From positions 1 to 64,000 of the forward strand of contig JAWLHK010000011.1 of NCBI GenBank assembly GCA_041690355.1: 64,000 nt of DNA. Reading direction: 5' to 3'. Shown in pieces: positions 1-7,501 of the stretch. The stretch's first letter is position 1. Each line of letters opens with the position of its first letter. Source of the DNA: JAWLHK01 sp041690355 [NCBI: bacterium] (lineage in GTDB: Bacteria > J088 > JAWLBW01). The notes below the pieces were generated by a model. The model did no database searches. It saw only the letters and a list, made by a program, of their open reading frames with translations, and was not told the DNA's origin. Both the position numbers and the translations under genes were made by a program.

Positions 1-123
1 CATGAGCGCCACGGTGCGCATCCAGCGAACGGTCAGGTACTGCAGGTAGTCGCGCGCCTGGTCGAGCTCGGCCGCAGGAACCAGATTGAAGAATGCGGCG
101 AATTGTCGTCGAAAGCGGTCCAA
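1..123 (-). CDS. Partial unknown protein, N-terminal part (runs off left edge)
   Basis: An open frame starts at a TTG immediately after an in-frame TGA and runs off the left edge. About 41 residues are visible (start MLDRFRRQFAAFFNLV, later ARDYLQYLTVRWMR), amphipathic and alpha-helical in character. A GAGG motif about 8 bases upstream of the TTG supports this start. Codon use is GC-rich at third positions, like neighbouring genes. No family is recognised; the start could also be an internal point of a frameshifted gene. Confidence 0.4.
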   Translation of the reverse strand, partial: MDRFRRQFAAFFNLVPAAELDQARDYLQYLTVRWMRTVALM

Positions 124-284
124 TCACGTGCCTCGAAGTGCTAATGATTGTAGCGAGACGCGGGTCGGCGAACCAGTGCGCGGCTTCGCACCCGGGCGGC
201 GAGGCAACGCGAGAGTGACCGCCTTGTCGGACTGGAGGTAGAAGTCGCGGCAGACGACGCCAGGGTATTCATGACCTCGCCAGG

Positions 285-1133
285 TTACCGTCCTTGGGCC
301 GCAGAACGAAGGCGCAGCGCGGTCTTGTCCCCTTTTTTCGCCGGATAGCGGAGCGCATGTCGAATCAACCATTTCGTACCGGAGGATGCGCCGCGAAGCC
401 AGCGTTCACAGATCTCGAACGCGAACTGCGGGTGATCCTTCGCAATGTCGCCGAGATGATTGGCGACGCTGCGCCGCACATAAAGGTCGGGGTCGCCCTT
501 CAGCGCTTCAAGAATCGGCAGCACCGGCCGCGGATCGCGAAGGAACGCGGGGATGCGCACGGCCCAGGGAAGCCGCGGGCGCGTCCCCTCGGAGCAGAGC
601 CGGCGAACATGGGGGTCTGCATCCGTGGTCCACTCCATCAGCTGCGCCAACGTGCGCGCCGGCTCCTGAATCAGAAAGGGGCGGATGGAAAATTCGGCGG
701 TGAACCGGCGTGTAAGTTCATACTGCGCCCGCATGGAGACGTCGAACGGATCGCGCCCCCCGTTACCCGCCGGGTCGAGGCCGTATCGCGCCACGAAGGC
801 AACATGCGGCAGATAGAAAAAGACCTCGAGGCCGTTACCCTCCGTACGCTGCAGGGGGGGCGTCAGGGAAGCGAGCAGAAGCTCGACAGCCCGCTCGTAG
901 TCGCGCGGAAGATGTCGACGCAGCACTCCGGCCAGCTTCTGCCCGCGCTCCAGGAGCCCGAGCGGCTCCAACCCCTCCAGCGCCTCGCTCGCGAAGGAGT
1001 CCCCGTCGAACCCCTGGTGCACCAGCGAGAGGTTGTAGTTCAGGCACGCCACCGCCTCGGCATCGAGAAGCCGCTTGAGCGGAATTCCCTTCTGGATGGA
1101 ACCCGGCGCTTTGGGCAGGCGGGGCGCGTGCAC
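285..1133 (-). CDS. DNA alkylation repair protein, AlkC/AlkD-like HEAT-repeat glycosylase
   Basis: This 282-residue protein matches the AlkC/AlkD superfamily of HEAT-repeat DNA glycosylases, which excise alkylated (N3/N7-methyl) purines without base flipping. Recognisable family blocks are RRFTAEFSIRPFL (about residues 141-153), HVRRLCSEGTRPRLPW (about 174-189) and VRRSVANHLGDIAKDHP (about 218-234). These resemble AlkC more than the shorter AlkD. It is a single gene with no obvious operon partner. The first residues (to about 18) are poorly conserved, so the true start may lie slightly downstream. The family call is confident; AlkC versus AlkD is not. Confidence 0.75.
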   Translation of the reverse strand: MHAPRLPKAPGSIQKGIPLKRLLDAEAVACLNYNLSLVHQGFDGDSFASEALEGLEPLGLLERGQKLAGVLRRHLPRDYERAVELLLASLTPPLQRTEGNGLEVFFYLPHVAFVARYGLDPAGNGGRDPFDVSMRAQYELTRRFTAEFSIRPFLIQEPARTLAQLMEWTTDADPHVRRLCSEGTRPRLPWAVRIPAFLRDPRPVLPILEALKGDPDLYVRRSVANHLGDIAKDHPQFAFEICERWLRGASSGTKWLIRHALRYPAKKGDKTALRLRSAAQGR

Positions 1134-1435
1134 GAGCAGAAAACCTTTCCGTCAGAGACTGGCGGCTTGAAACCTCGGCCGAGGACGTTACTCGGCGTCG
1201 ACCTGAACGGTTCAGGCACAAGGTAAGGTAGCAGAGATCCAGGCGGGGCGCCGGGCGTGCAGCAACGCTACCATGGACACACTATGTCTTCCGAGTCGAC
1301 TTCCCGGAGCGGTTCTTGGGGGGCGCACATACCGCAATCCGGTGGCATGCGGATGAGCCGCGAAACCTCGCGGGGCAAGGATGACGCTGCGACGAGGTTT
1401 TTTGCCCCGGCCCGGCTTCGGGGTACACTGTGGCG
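1134..1435. other. Intergenic stretch, no gene recognised
   Basis: About 300 bases lie between the divergent AlkC/AlkD-like gene and a small membrane-protein gene. Open frames here have no recognisable domain. Near the right end a hairpin-like pair, CGGGGCAA (about 1372) and TTGCCCCG (about 1402), flanks a loop of about 24 bases just ahead of the small gene. It could be a leader structure, but nothing more can be said. Confidence 0.3.
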
Positions 1436-1657
1436 ATGTGCGATTTTCTTCAGCGGATTCCGTGGCCCGGCCTGCTCCTCTTCGCGGCGTTCATGGCGCT
1501 TGCGCCGTTTCAGCCCATGCCGCATCTGATAGAAAAGTGGCAGATGTTCCGCAACGGAACCTTGACCCGGCCCATCGACATCTTCGACGTCTTCTGGCAC
1601 CTCTGGCCGCTGCTCGCGGTGGGCCTGAAGCTGTACTGCGGAAAATCCGCCGGCTGA
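1436..1657 (+). CDS. Small membrane protein of a conserved short family
   Basis: This 73-residue protein has a hydrophobic N-terminal helix (PGLLLFAAFMALAPF, about residues 10-24), a charged middle with PHLIEKWQMF and GTLTRPIDIFD, and a second hydrophobic helix (HLWPLLAVGLKLY). The pattern resembles short two-helix inner-membrane proteins that databases often loosely label 'RND transporter'. That label is not functional evidence. The ATG at 1436 is preferred to an in-frame GTG two codons earlier. No partner gene is adjacent. Confidence 0.55.
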   Translation: MCDFLQRIPWPGLLLFAAFMALAPFQPMPHLIEKWQMFRNGTLTRPIDIFDVFWHLWPLLAVGLKLYCGKSAG

Positions 1658-1732
1658 GAAACCTGCGGTCACGCCGGCCGCAGATCAGGAAGCATCCGTT
1701 CGAAAGCGGCGGCCGAACCATCGAACACGCGG

Positions 1733-2125
1733 TCACCCGCCGCGTCGCGCGTAGCTGACCGTCAACGCCTCCCAGACGTGCCCGTCGGGGTCGTTCCAGT
1801 ACACCAGGCGGCCCCCACCATATCGACCGATGGCGCCGTCGGCCTGACCGTGCGGCGCGCTGCGGAACGGAATCCGGAGTTCGCGCAGCCGGGTGACGAT
1901 TCCGTCGAACGTATCGTCATTGACCCGAAAGGCGTAGTGGAGTACCGGGAACCCGCCGTCGGCCTGATCGAAGTCGAGCGTCACGTCATCGCTGACATAC
2001 ACCGCGCTGAACGGCCCCGCGCCCCCCTCGGCGGCCCAGGGCACGCCGAGAATTTCGGCCAGCCGCTACGCCGCGGCCAGGCGATCCCAAACAGGAACGA
2101 TCAGGTGATCCAGGCTGATCTTCAT
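1733..2125 (-). pseudogene. VOC/glyoxalase-family gene with in-frame amber codon
   Basis: Translating from ATG 2125 gives a VOC-superfamily start (MKISLDHLIVPVWDR), then TAG at codon 20 (2066-2068), then the rest of the domain in the same frame (GPFSAVYVSDDVTLDF, YWNDPDGHVWEAL). Removing only the TAG leaves about 129 residues, the normal length of a one-domain VOC protein. TAG is used as an ordinary stop elsewhere in the window, for example by the phosphohexomutase gene. The locus is therefore probably inactivated, or the base is a sequencing error. Restart at GTG 2044 would give a fragment lacking the first beta-strand. It lies 47 bases downstream of the DUF1801 gene and may be co-transcribed. 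Confidence 0.65.
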
Positions 2126-2172
2126 GACACCTCCGGTTCCCGGGCGCACGTGAGGGCGCCTTCTCCCCTCAC

Positions 2173-3099
2173 TTACGGCACCCAGCCCGGCAGCTTCGCC
2201 GCCTGTTTTACCCAGGCCGTCATCTGCGCTTCGTCGAATCCCTCTTCGTGGATATCGAGCCAGCGCGCGTCGGGATCTTTTCCCTTGCCCGGCGGCGGGG
2301 GCTGCAACGCCGCGCCGCGGAAGAAGGTCACCTTCACATAGCGGGTAAAGACGTGATAGGAGAGGAACCATCCCTGCCCTTCCATTCCATAGAAGGGTGA
2401 ATTCCACCGCACGGCTTTGCGCACGCGCGGCACGGCGCGCACGATGAGCGCGTCGAGGCGGCGCCCGAGTTCCTGCTTCCACCCCGGCATGGCCGCGATA
2501 TAGGCCTGCACGGGGGCGTCGCCGTCCCCCTTCGCGATCTGCGGGTTGCCGCCCGACAGGAGAACGGCCGGCTTCGCCTTTGCCGTCCCCTTCTTGCCGG
2601 CGAGGTTCAGGGCCACGGCCGCGCGAACGAGATCCTTCAGGGCGGCGGCGTCGATGATTTCGCCCTCGCGGATGTCGATGGCGCGCCGCACGTTGCCCCC
2701 CAGGCTCGAATTGAACAGGCCGGCCGGATCGGGCAGCGCGGCCCCCTTGGCGAAGGTCATCTTCACGACCTGCTTGTAGGTTTCGCCCGTGCATACGATG
2801 CCGCCGCGCGACCAGACGGGGGTCTCCCACTTCCACTCCTCGACGATTTCGGGGTCGGCGGCGCGTACGATCTCGCGCACCCGCTGGAGCGTCTTGCCGC
2901 GCCAGTCGGCCAGGTCTGCGATCTTGCGGTCGATGAGGCGTGAAGCCGGCTCGGCCGCAGGACCTTGGGGCGCGCGCCCCATGCGCTTCGGCGCGGCAGG
3001 TTCGGCCGCAACTTTTTTCGCGGCGGGCTTCCTGGCCGCCGGCTTCCGGGCGGCGGGCTTCGCGGCTTTCGTGCCTTTCTTCGACGTCTTCTCGGCCAT
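2173..3099 (-). CDS. Tandem DUF1801-domain protein with Lys/Ala-rich N-terminus
   Basis: This 308-residue protein has a basic low-complexity head (about residues 1-45, repeated AAKPAARKPAA-type units as in histone H1-like tails). Two DUF1801 (YdhG-like) domains follow: about 55-165 (LADWRGKTLQRVREIVRAAD, EEWKWETPVW, VKMTFAKGA) and about 190-305 (KQELGRRLDALIVRAVP, KAVRWNSPFYG, YVKVTFFRGA). Each repeats the W-x-x-P-x-[WF] and VK[VM]TF blocks typical of the fold. The function of DUF1801 is unclear; single-domain members have been linked to iron handling or stress. The tail suggests nucleic-acid contact, which is inference. Confidence 0.75.
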   Translation of the reverse strand: MAEKTSKKGTKAAKPAARKPAARKPAAKKVAAEPAAPKRMGRAPQGPAAEPASRLIDRKIADLADWRGKTLQRVREIVRAADPEIVEEWKWETPVWSRGGIVCTGETYKQVVKMTFAKGAALPDPAGLFNSSLGGNVRRAIDIREGEIIDAAALKDLVRAAVALNLAGKKGTAKAKPAVLLSGGNPQIAKGDGDAPVQAYIAAMPGWKQELGRRLDALIVRAVPRVRKAVRWNSPFYGMEGQGWFLSYHVFTRYVKVTFFRGAALQPPPPGKGKDPDARWLDIHEEGFDEAQMTAWVKQAAKLPGWVP

Positions 3100-3164
3100 C
3101 GCGTTTCCTCCTGACAGGAAGAAATCATACCGCTTTCAAGACGGGCGGCCAACCGCCGGAGTGC

Positions 3165-4457
3165 TCATTCTCCCTCGTGCCAAAGGCTCGCGTGCCGGGA
3201 ATGCGTCTGCAGATAGGCTCCGTCCCTGTAGTGCGCATCGTAGAAGGCGGTGTCGATGTGATGCGCCTGAACAAACCCCGGCAACATGATGGTGCTCCGG
3301 ATGCCCGGGAATTTTCCGTACTTCGCGTAGATATATCGAGCCACTTCCGACATGCAGTCCACGAACTCCCGGCTGTAGGGGGCGACGGTTTTCTTCACGC
3401 CGGCGCTGTCGCGCCAGGGCCCTGGCGCGTCGGGATCGTAGGCGCCATGGGGACCGAACTTGCGTGCGACAAACACCTCCACGGCCGCATGCATGTCGGG
3501 GAAGTTCGGGGGGCAGAGGGCTTCGTAAACCCCCTCGAGGCCCACCGGGTTCGGGGTGACCCACCGCTCATCCTCGACGAACCTGAAGCCGAGCCCGGCG
3601 ATACCGTCGCGCGCATGTGCCCCGAGCACGCTCAGACCGTCCATGCCGGTAAAATAGAGCCCGCCCAGCCCCATCGCCTGCATCACGAGGGTAATATTGT
3701 GGCCCATGAACGCGAGTTCGAGACACATGGCGTCGAAGACAAAGGCCTGCAACTCCGAAAGGGGGAGCCGCTTTGTCGGGTCGAGCAGGCCGGACCGGTG
3801 AAAAGGCTCGAGGTGACCTGCCGGCTCGCCGGTCTCGTGATCGACGACGGTCACGCCGTGCCGGATCATCAGCGCCATGACACCGAGACACTCCTCACTG
3901 GCATCGCCCACCGGCATGAAGAGCGTCGATCCCGGCTTGTTCGCCCACCACAGGTTCGGCGGAAGAATGTGGGGCGGCACGGACGGCACATCCAGGCGTT
4001 GGTCCCGGATCCGGATCGTATGGTCGCGGCATACCGAAAGGATGCCTTGCAGACCGGGCTCGCCCTCGCCCAGTTCCTGCATCAGGCCCGGCTGCACGTC
4101 GCGGGTCCGGGTGCAGTAGCAGCCATGGTCATCGGTAAAGAACAGGGCCGGCGTGCCCAGGCCGGCCGCCGTCGGCGCGGTACGTCCCGTGAACCGGAGC
4201 GCGAACTCGGCAAGGGATTGCGGCGTCCGCGGGCCGAAGGGCAAGCCGAAGTTCCACCCCGACACGCCGGTCGCCGCGGCGACGAGGGCCATCTGTTCCA
4301 GTTCCGTGAGCGGAATGGGAGGCTTTTCCGATCGGAACGCGAGGGGACCCGAGGGGATCTCCATCCCGAGGCCGAAGCGGCGGGAGCGGCGGCCGAACAA
4401 CGCCTGCATCAGCGGGAACTCGAGCAGCGTTTCGATTCCCGTCGAGCGGTGGGTCAT
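3165..4457 (-). CDS. Nitroreductase-like protein of unknown function
   Basis: This 430-residue protein begins with RRSRRFGLGMEI (about 23-34) and LTELEQMALVAAATGVSGWN (about 50-69), which resemble the FMN-site start of nitroreductase-fold enzymes. The rest (HDHTIRIRDQR-type region, PHILPPNLWW, VFDAMCLELAFMGHNI) is not assigned to a named family. It is longer than standard nitroreductases (about 200 residues). No signal peptide is seen, so it is probably cytoplasmic. It stands alone with a 266-base gap upstream in which no gene is evident. The fold call is tentative. Confidence 0.5.
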   Translation of the reverse strand: MTHRSTGIETLLEFPLMQALFGRRSRRFGLGMEIPSGPLAFRSEKPPIPLTELEQMALVAAATGVSGWNFGLPFGPRTPQSLAEFALRFTGRTAPTAAGLGTPALFFTDDHGCYCTRTRDVQPGLMQELGEGEPGLQGILSVCRDHTIRIRDQRLDVPSVPPHILPPNLWWANKPGSTLFMPVGDASEECLGVMALMIRHGVTVVDHETGEPAGHLEPFHRSGLLDPTKRLPLSELQAFVFDAMCLELAFMGHNITLVMQAMGLGGLYFTGMDGLSVLGAHARDGIAGLGFRFVEDERWVTPNPVGLEGVYEALCPPNFPDMHAAVEVFVARKFGPHGAYDPDAPGPWRDSAGVKKTVAPYSREFVDCMSEVARYIYAKYGKFPGIRSTIMLPGFVQAHHIDTAFYDAHYRDGAYLQTHSRHASLWHEGE

Positions 4458-4723
4458 GGCATCACCTCGGGCTCGGGAAGAAGTTGATGCGCCGGCCGCC
4501 GAACTCGCAGCCTGGCCATGGCGCCGCGGAGCCCAGGTTCGACCAGCCTCTTACGACACGTTCCCTTATATCCCGGATGGGCAGGGAGCACAATACGGGG
4601 CGCGTGTCCCTTGGCCTGTGCGAAGCGGTCTGAAGCGGCAGGTGATGCAACTCCGGGGCCATTCGCATACCCGGCCAGGAGACGCCGTTGTTGCCCGGTC
4701 GCTCTCCGTGGTAACCTTTCGCC

Positions 4724-5635
4724 ATGCTGCGCCTGCTGCCGCTCTTCCTCCTGTTCGCGCTTACGGCCTGCGCCTCTGGCGATCTCCCGCCCGGAAATTC
4801 CGCACCCGACCCGATCGACGAGCCGCCGCTCGGCCCCGGACTGCACGAGCTGACGATCGAGGATCGGCCGTTTCTGGTCCATGTGCCGGCGACCTACGAC
4901 GCCGGAGTGACCGCGCCGGTGCTCTTTCTGCTCCACGGCGGTTTCGGGAATGCCGAGGGTACGGTGCGCCTGACGGGGTTCAATGCGATCGCCGATCGGG
5001 AGGGCATCATCGCGGTCTATCCCCAGGGGGCCGGCCTCGTGCCGACGTGGAATGCGGGAACGTGCTGCGGGTATGCCCGGCGGCGGCAGATCGACGACGT
5101 CGGCTTTCACGCCGCCATCCTAGCGGTACTGAAGCGGCGGCTCGCGGTGAATCCGCAACGGATCTTCGCGGCGGGCATCTCAAACGGAGGCATGATGGCC
5201 TACCGACTTGCCTGTGAACTGACAGCCTTTCGCGGAGCCATTGGCATTGCCGCTTCGCACGAGTTCTTCCCGTGCGAACGGAAGCAGACGGCGCTGATCC
5301 TGCACTTCCACGGCACAGAAGATATGCACGTTCCCTGGAACGGCGGCGTGGGCGATGACTCCTTTGCGGGCGTCGCATTTTCGTCGGTGGCAGAAACGAT
5401 GGCCGGCTGGCGCCAGCGCAACCAATGTTCCAGCGAGAGCGAAGTTACCTTCCGCAAGGGGAGCGTCGTCTGCGAGCGCGCCCTCGGCTGTGCCGCGGGG
5501 GGCCAGGTCGAACTCTGCCGCATTGAGGGGGGCGGGCACACGTGGCCGGGCGGCCGGCCCATGCCCGGTCTCGGCGTGACAACCGGCGACATCGACGCCT
5601 CGGACTACCTCGCCCGGCGGATTGCCGAGCTCTGA
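4724..5635 (+). CDS. Esterase lipoprotein, PHB-depolymerase/feruloyl-esterase (LpqC) family
   Basis: This 303-residue protein is an alpha/beta-hydrolase of the secreted polyhydroxybutyrate depolymerase/LpqC type. A signal peptide ends in lipobox LTAC with Cys16, so it should be lipid-anchored. The oxyanion motif LLHGG is at 69-73 and the nucleophile elbow GISNGG at about 151-156 (Ser153). The acidic residue is probably in HFHGTEDMHVPW, and the catalytic His in GGGHTWPGG near residue 275. A Cys pair (TCCGY) may form a disulfide. Likely substrates are short polyester or aryl esters; the exact substrate cannot be read. A 7-bp-period repeat starts directly after its stop codon. Confidence 0.8.
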   Translation: MLRLLPLFLLFALTACASGDLPPGNSAPDPIDEPPLGPGLHELTIEDRPFLVHVPATYDAGVTAPVLFLLHGGFGNAEGTVRLTGFNAIADREGIIAVYPQGAGLVPTWNAGTCCGYARRRQIDDVGFHAAILAVLKRRLAVNPQRIFAAGISNGGMMAYRLACELTAFRGAIGIAASHEFFPCERKQTALILHFHGTEDMHVPWNGGVGDDSFAGVAFSSVAETMAGWRQRNQCSSESEVTFRKGSVVCERALGCAAGGQVELCRIEGGGHTWPGGRPMPGLGVTTGDIDASDYLARRIAEL

Positions 5636-5637
5636 GC

Positions 5638-5745
5638 CGCTGGTCGCTCGTCGCTCGCTCGTCGCTGGGCGCTGGTCGCTGGGCGCTGGGCAGAGTCGGA
5701 TGCAGGACGTCGGAAAGCAAGTGCTGAAGGCTCTTGACTCTCGAT
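5638..5745 (+). repeat. Heptamer repeat module downstream of the esterase gene
   Basis: An imperfect array with 7-bp period (TGGTCGC, TCGTCGC, TGGGCGC units, with one 4-base slip) fills about 5638-5692. A core-like stretch with AAGCAAG...CTCTTG follows, then a short tail with GACTCTCGA. The order array-core-array matches the other composite modules in this window. It separates the convergent esterase and SRPBCC genes. Confidence 0.6.
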
Positions 5746-5746
5746 G

Positions 5747-6196
5747 CTAGACCGGAACCTCCCGTTGCGCGAGCGCCTTGAACCGCCGCATGTCGGCGAG
5801 CGTCTTGCGGGCGGCCAGGGGCTTCATCAGCGGCGCCAGAATCCGCGCGAACCCTTTGGGGGCCAGGGTCACCGCACAGCGCCAGACCGTTCGCTCCGGG
5901 CCTTCCTCGACAAACCGGTTCTCGATGATGCTGTCGGCGACCGCGGCGACGTAGGAAAAATCCACGCGAGACAGCGGTTCGAGGGCGACAACCGTTTCGC
6001 GCATGACGATCCGGCGGCCACCTTCAAGATACACGGCGTCGGACACGGCCCCCTCGGTGAAGGGCTCGCCATGCAGCAGAGCGACACGCTGCAGCGTGGC
6101 CTGCCATTTCTGCTGCTGCGTCCGGTCGGTGAACAGCGCCCACACATCTGCGCGCGGCCGATCAATCGTCAACGTGAGTTCAAAGCGGATCGTCAT
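5747..6196 (-). CDS. SRPBCC (polyketide cyclase/START-like) family protein
   Basis: This 149-residue protein starts at ATG 6196 (MTIRFELTLTIDRPRADVW). The START-like ligand-binding fold is seen in the opening beta-strand plus RPRADVWALFTDRTQQQKW and the C-terminal helix ADMRRFKALA. A strong ribosome site (AGGAGGAGG) precedes the start, and its ATG shares one base with the stop of the upstream NTF2-like gene, so the two are translationally coupled. The pair sits divergent to a TetR gene and is probably its target. The ligand is unknown. Confidence 0.75.
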   Translation of the reverse strand: MTIRFELTLTIDRPRADVWALFTDRTQQQKWQATLQRVALLHGEPFTEGAVSDAVYLEGGRRIVMRETVVALEPLSRVDFSYVAAVADSIIENRFVEEGPERTVWRCAVTLAPKGFARILAPLMKPLAARKTLADMRRFKALAQREVPV

Positions 6197-6636
6197 CAGA
6201 GCCTCCTCCTGATGGCGCGGACGCCGCTGCCAAGCAGCGGAACGTTTTCGTAGACGAGCTGCCCGCCGTCGAAATAGTCGCGGTGCCGCGTGATCGCGGA
6301 ATCGAACTCCAACAGCGAAATCCCGTCGACCACGATGACCTTCGCGAAGCGCCTCGGTTCCAGGCGCAGGGTCCACGGCAGCGACGCGCGGCCCGCGTCG
6401 ATCAGCGGCTCGCTGAACGCAAAGGTCGCCTGACGGATCTGCGCGTTCATCCGCGCGAAAAGGACTCCAAGCGCATCGCGCCCCTCAAGGCGATGAAAGG
6501 GGTCTTCGAAAACGACGTCGGGGGCGTATACCTCTTCCAGCGCCATCGGCTCGTCGGGGGTCAGCCGGGCGAACATCCGGCAGAAACGGTCCACCGGATG
6601 CGCACCGGCGGTAACGGGAGCAGGAGCGGTTTCCAT
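6196..6636 (-). CDS. SnoaL/NTF2-like family protein
   Basis: This 146-residue NTF2-like protein has FCRMFARLTPDEPMALEEVYAPDVVFEDPFHRLEGRD in segments typical of SnoaL-type folds, including the DVVFxDP block near residue 41. SnoaL relatives are isomerases/cyclases or simple lipid and steroid binders. It is first in a two-gene operon with the SRPBCC gene, under a strong predicted promoter in the divergent TetR intergenic region. A GGAGGA site precedes ATG 6636. The pairing suggests small hydrophobic-ligand handling. Confidence 0.7.
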   Translation of the reverse strand: METAPAPVTAGAHPVDRFCRMFARLTPDEPMALEEVYAPDVVFEDPFHRLEGRDALGVLFARMNAQIRQATFAFSEPLIDAGRASLPWTLRLEPRRFAKVIVVDGISLLEFDSAITRHRDYFDGGQLVYENVPLLGSGVRAIRRRL

Positions 6637-6652
6637 CAGCGTCCTCCAAAAA

Positions 6653-6711
6653 GTAACAACCTGTCACTTGAGAGAATATCGCTTGCACCCGAAAGTGTCA
6701 ACCTGTTACAT
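6653..6711. promoter_or_regulatory. Likely TetR operator pair and leaderless tetR promoter
   Basis: Two copies of CAACCTGTYAC lie at about 6657-6667 and 6699-6709, one at each end of the intergenic region. One covers the -35 of the minus-strand operon promoter. On the plus strand TTGCAC (6683-6688), a 17-base spacer and TTACAT (6706-6711) place transcription start at about the ATG of the TetR gene (6719). Binding by the adjacent TetR protein is inferred from position. Confidence 0.5.
6673..6701 (-). promoter_or_regulatory. Sigma-70-type promoter for the NTF2-like/SRPBCC operon
   Basis: On the minus strand TTGACA (6696-6701) and TATTCT (6673-6678) are separated by exactly 17 bases. This leaves a leader of about 30 bases before ATG 6636. 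Confidence 0.7.
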
Positions 6712-6718
6712 TGCAGCC

Positions 6719-7324
6719 ATGCTCAGGCGTCGGTCCACCTATCATCACGGAGCGCTCAAGGAGGCGGTGCTCGCCTGCGCACTCGCGCACATGGACCGGC
6801 GGAAAGCGGCCGACTTCTCTGTTCCGGAGCTTGCCCGCGAACTCGGCGTCACGCACAGCGCGGTCTACAAGCATTTCCCGAACAAGAAGGCGATCGTGGT
6901 CGCGCTCGCAGAAAGAGCCCTCGAGACGTTTCTCGCCTTTGCCGAACAGGAGCTTCCGCCGCCGAGCGCCGGCTGGAAGGCGCACCCCGCGCTTGCCGAT
7001 GTCTACGTGCGCTTCGCGGTCGAGAACCCCGGGCTGTTCAAGGCGCTCTTCCACAGCGCGCTCGAGGATCTCGCGGAATACACCGCGCTGGCGGCCGCGC
7101 GCGAGCGGCAGTTCGCGATGCTTCTCGATTATTTCGCGCGTGCGGTGCGGGTGAAGAAAGGGGTCAACGCCCGTCATGCGGCGCTGGCTCACTGGTCGAT
7201 GTCGCACGGTCTGGCCGTGCTGCTCGTCGACGGCCAGATTCCGCCCGGGGAACTCACGGAGCTACCCGCCGGCGACCTCGCTTCGGCATTGGCGAAGCTG
7301 CTCGAACGGGGCATCCGGCCGTAG
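6719..7324 (+). CDS. TetR-family transcriptional regulator
   Basis: This 201-residue protein has an N-terminal TetR HTH (HHGALKEAVLACALAHMD, then FSVPELARELGVTHSAVYKHFPNKKAIVVALAE, about residues 8-65). It has an all-alpha ligand domain similar to WHG-type TetR C-termini (PALADVYVRFAVENPGLFKALF). ATG 6719 is chosen because the homology begins there and a predicted promoter starts at this codon. It is divergent from the NTF2-like/SRPBCC operon and probably represses both promoters. Confidence 0.85.
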   Translation: MLRRRSTYHHGALKEAVLACALAHMDRRKAADFSVPELARELGVTHSAVYKHFPNKKAIVVALAERALETFLAFAEQELPPPSAGWKAHPALADVYVRFAVENPGLFKALFHSALEDLAEYTALAAARERQFAMLLDYFARAVRVKKGVNARHAALAHWSMSHGLAVLLVDGQIPPGELTELPAGDLASALAKLLERGIRP

Positions 7325-7359
7325 GGCTCAAGGCAAACACTCCGGTCCGGCCGAAGAGA

Positions 7360-7500
7360 CAACCGGGACGAGAGCACGGACCACCGCCGACGACTCGTCG
7401 ATACCACCGTTTTCCGGTAACGAAAGAGCGACCCTCGCCCTTGCTGTCTGCCCAGCGCCCAGCGACCAGCGTCCGGCGTCAAGCAGCCAGCGCCAGACGG
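7360..7500 (-). repeat. Heptamer repeat module (minus orientation)
   Basis: CCCAGCG, ACCAGCG, TCCGGCG and GCCAGCG units at 7 bp occupy about 7449-7500; they are the reverse complement of the CGCTGGG family seen elsewhere. The adjoining minus-strand core GCAAGGGCGAGGG lies at about 7430-7445. It separates the convergent TetR and TPP-enzyme genes. Confidence 0.55.
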
Positions 7501-7501
7501 C

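Noticed and set aside
2066-2068. Genome-wide amber recoding
   Set aside because: TAG is used as the normal stop of the phosphohexomutase gene and others in the window, and no other interrupted genes show it.
4462-4725. Small open frame between the nitroreductase-like and esterase genes
   Set aside because: No ribosome site, no domain, and it runs antisense into the esterase start. The 266-base gap is probably just promoters.
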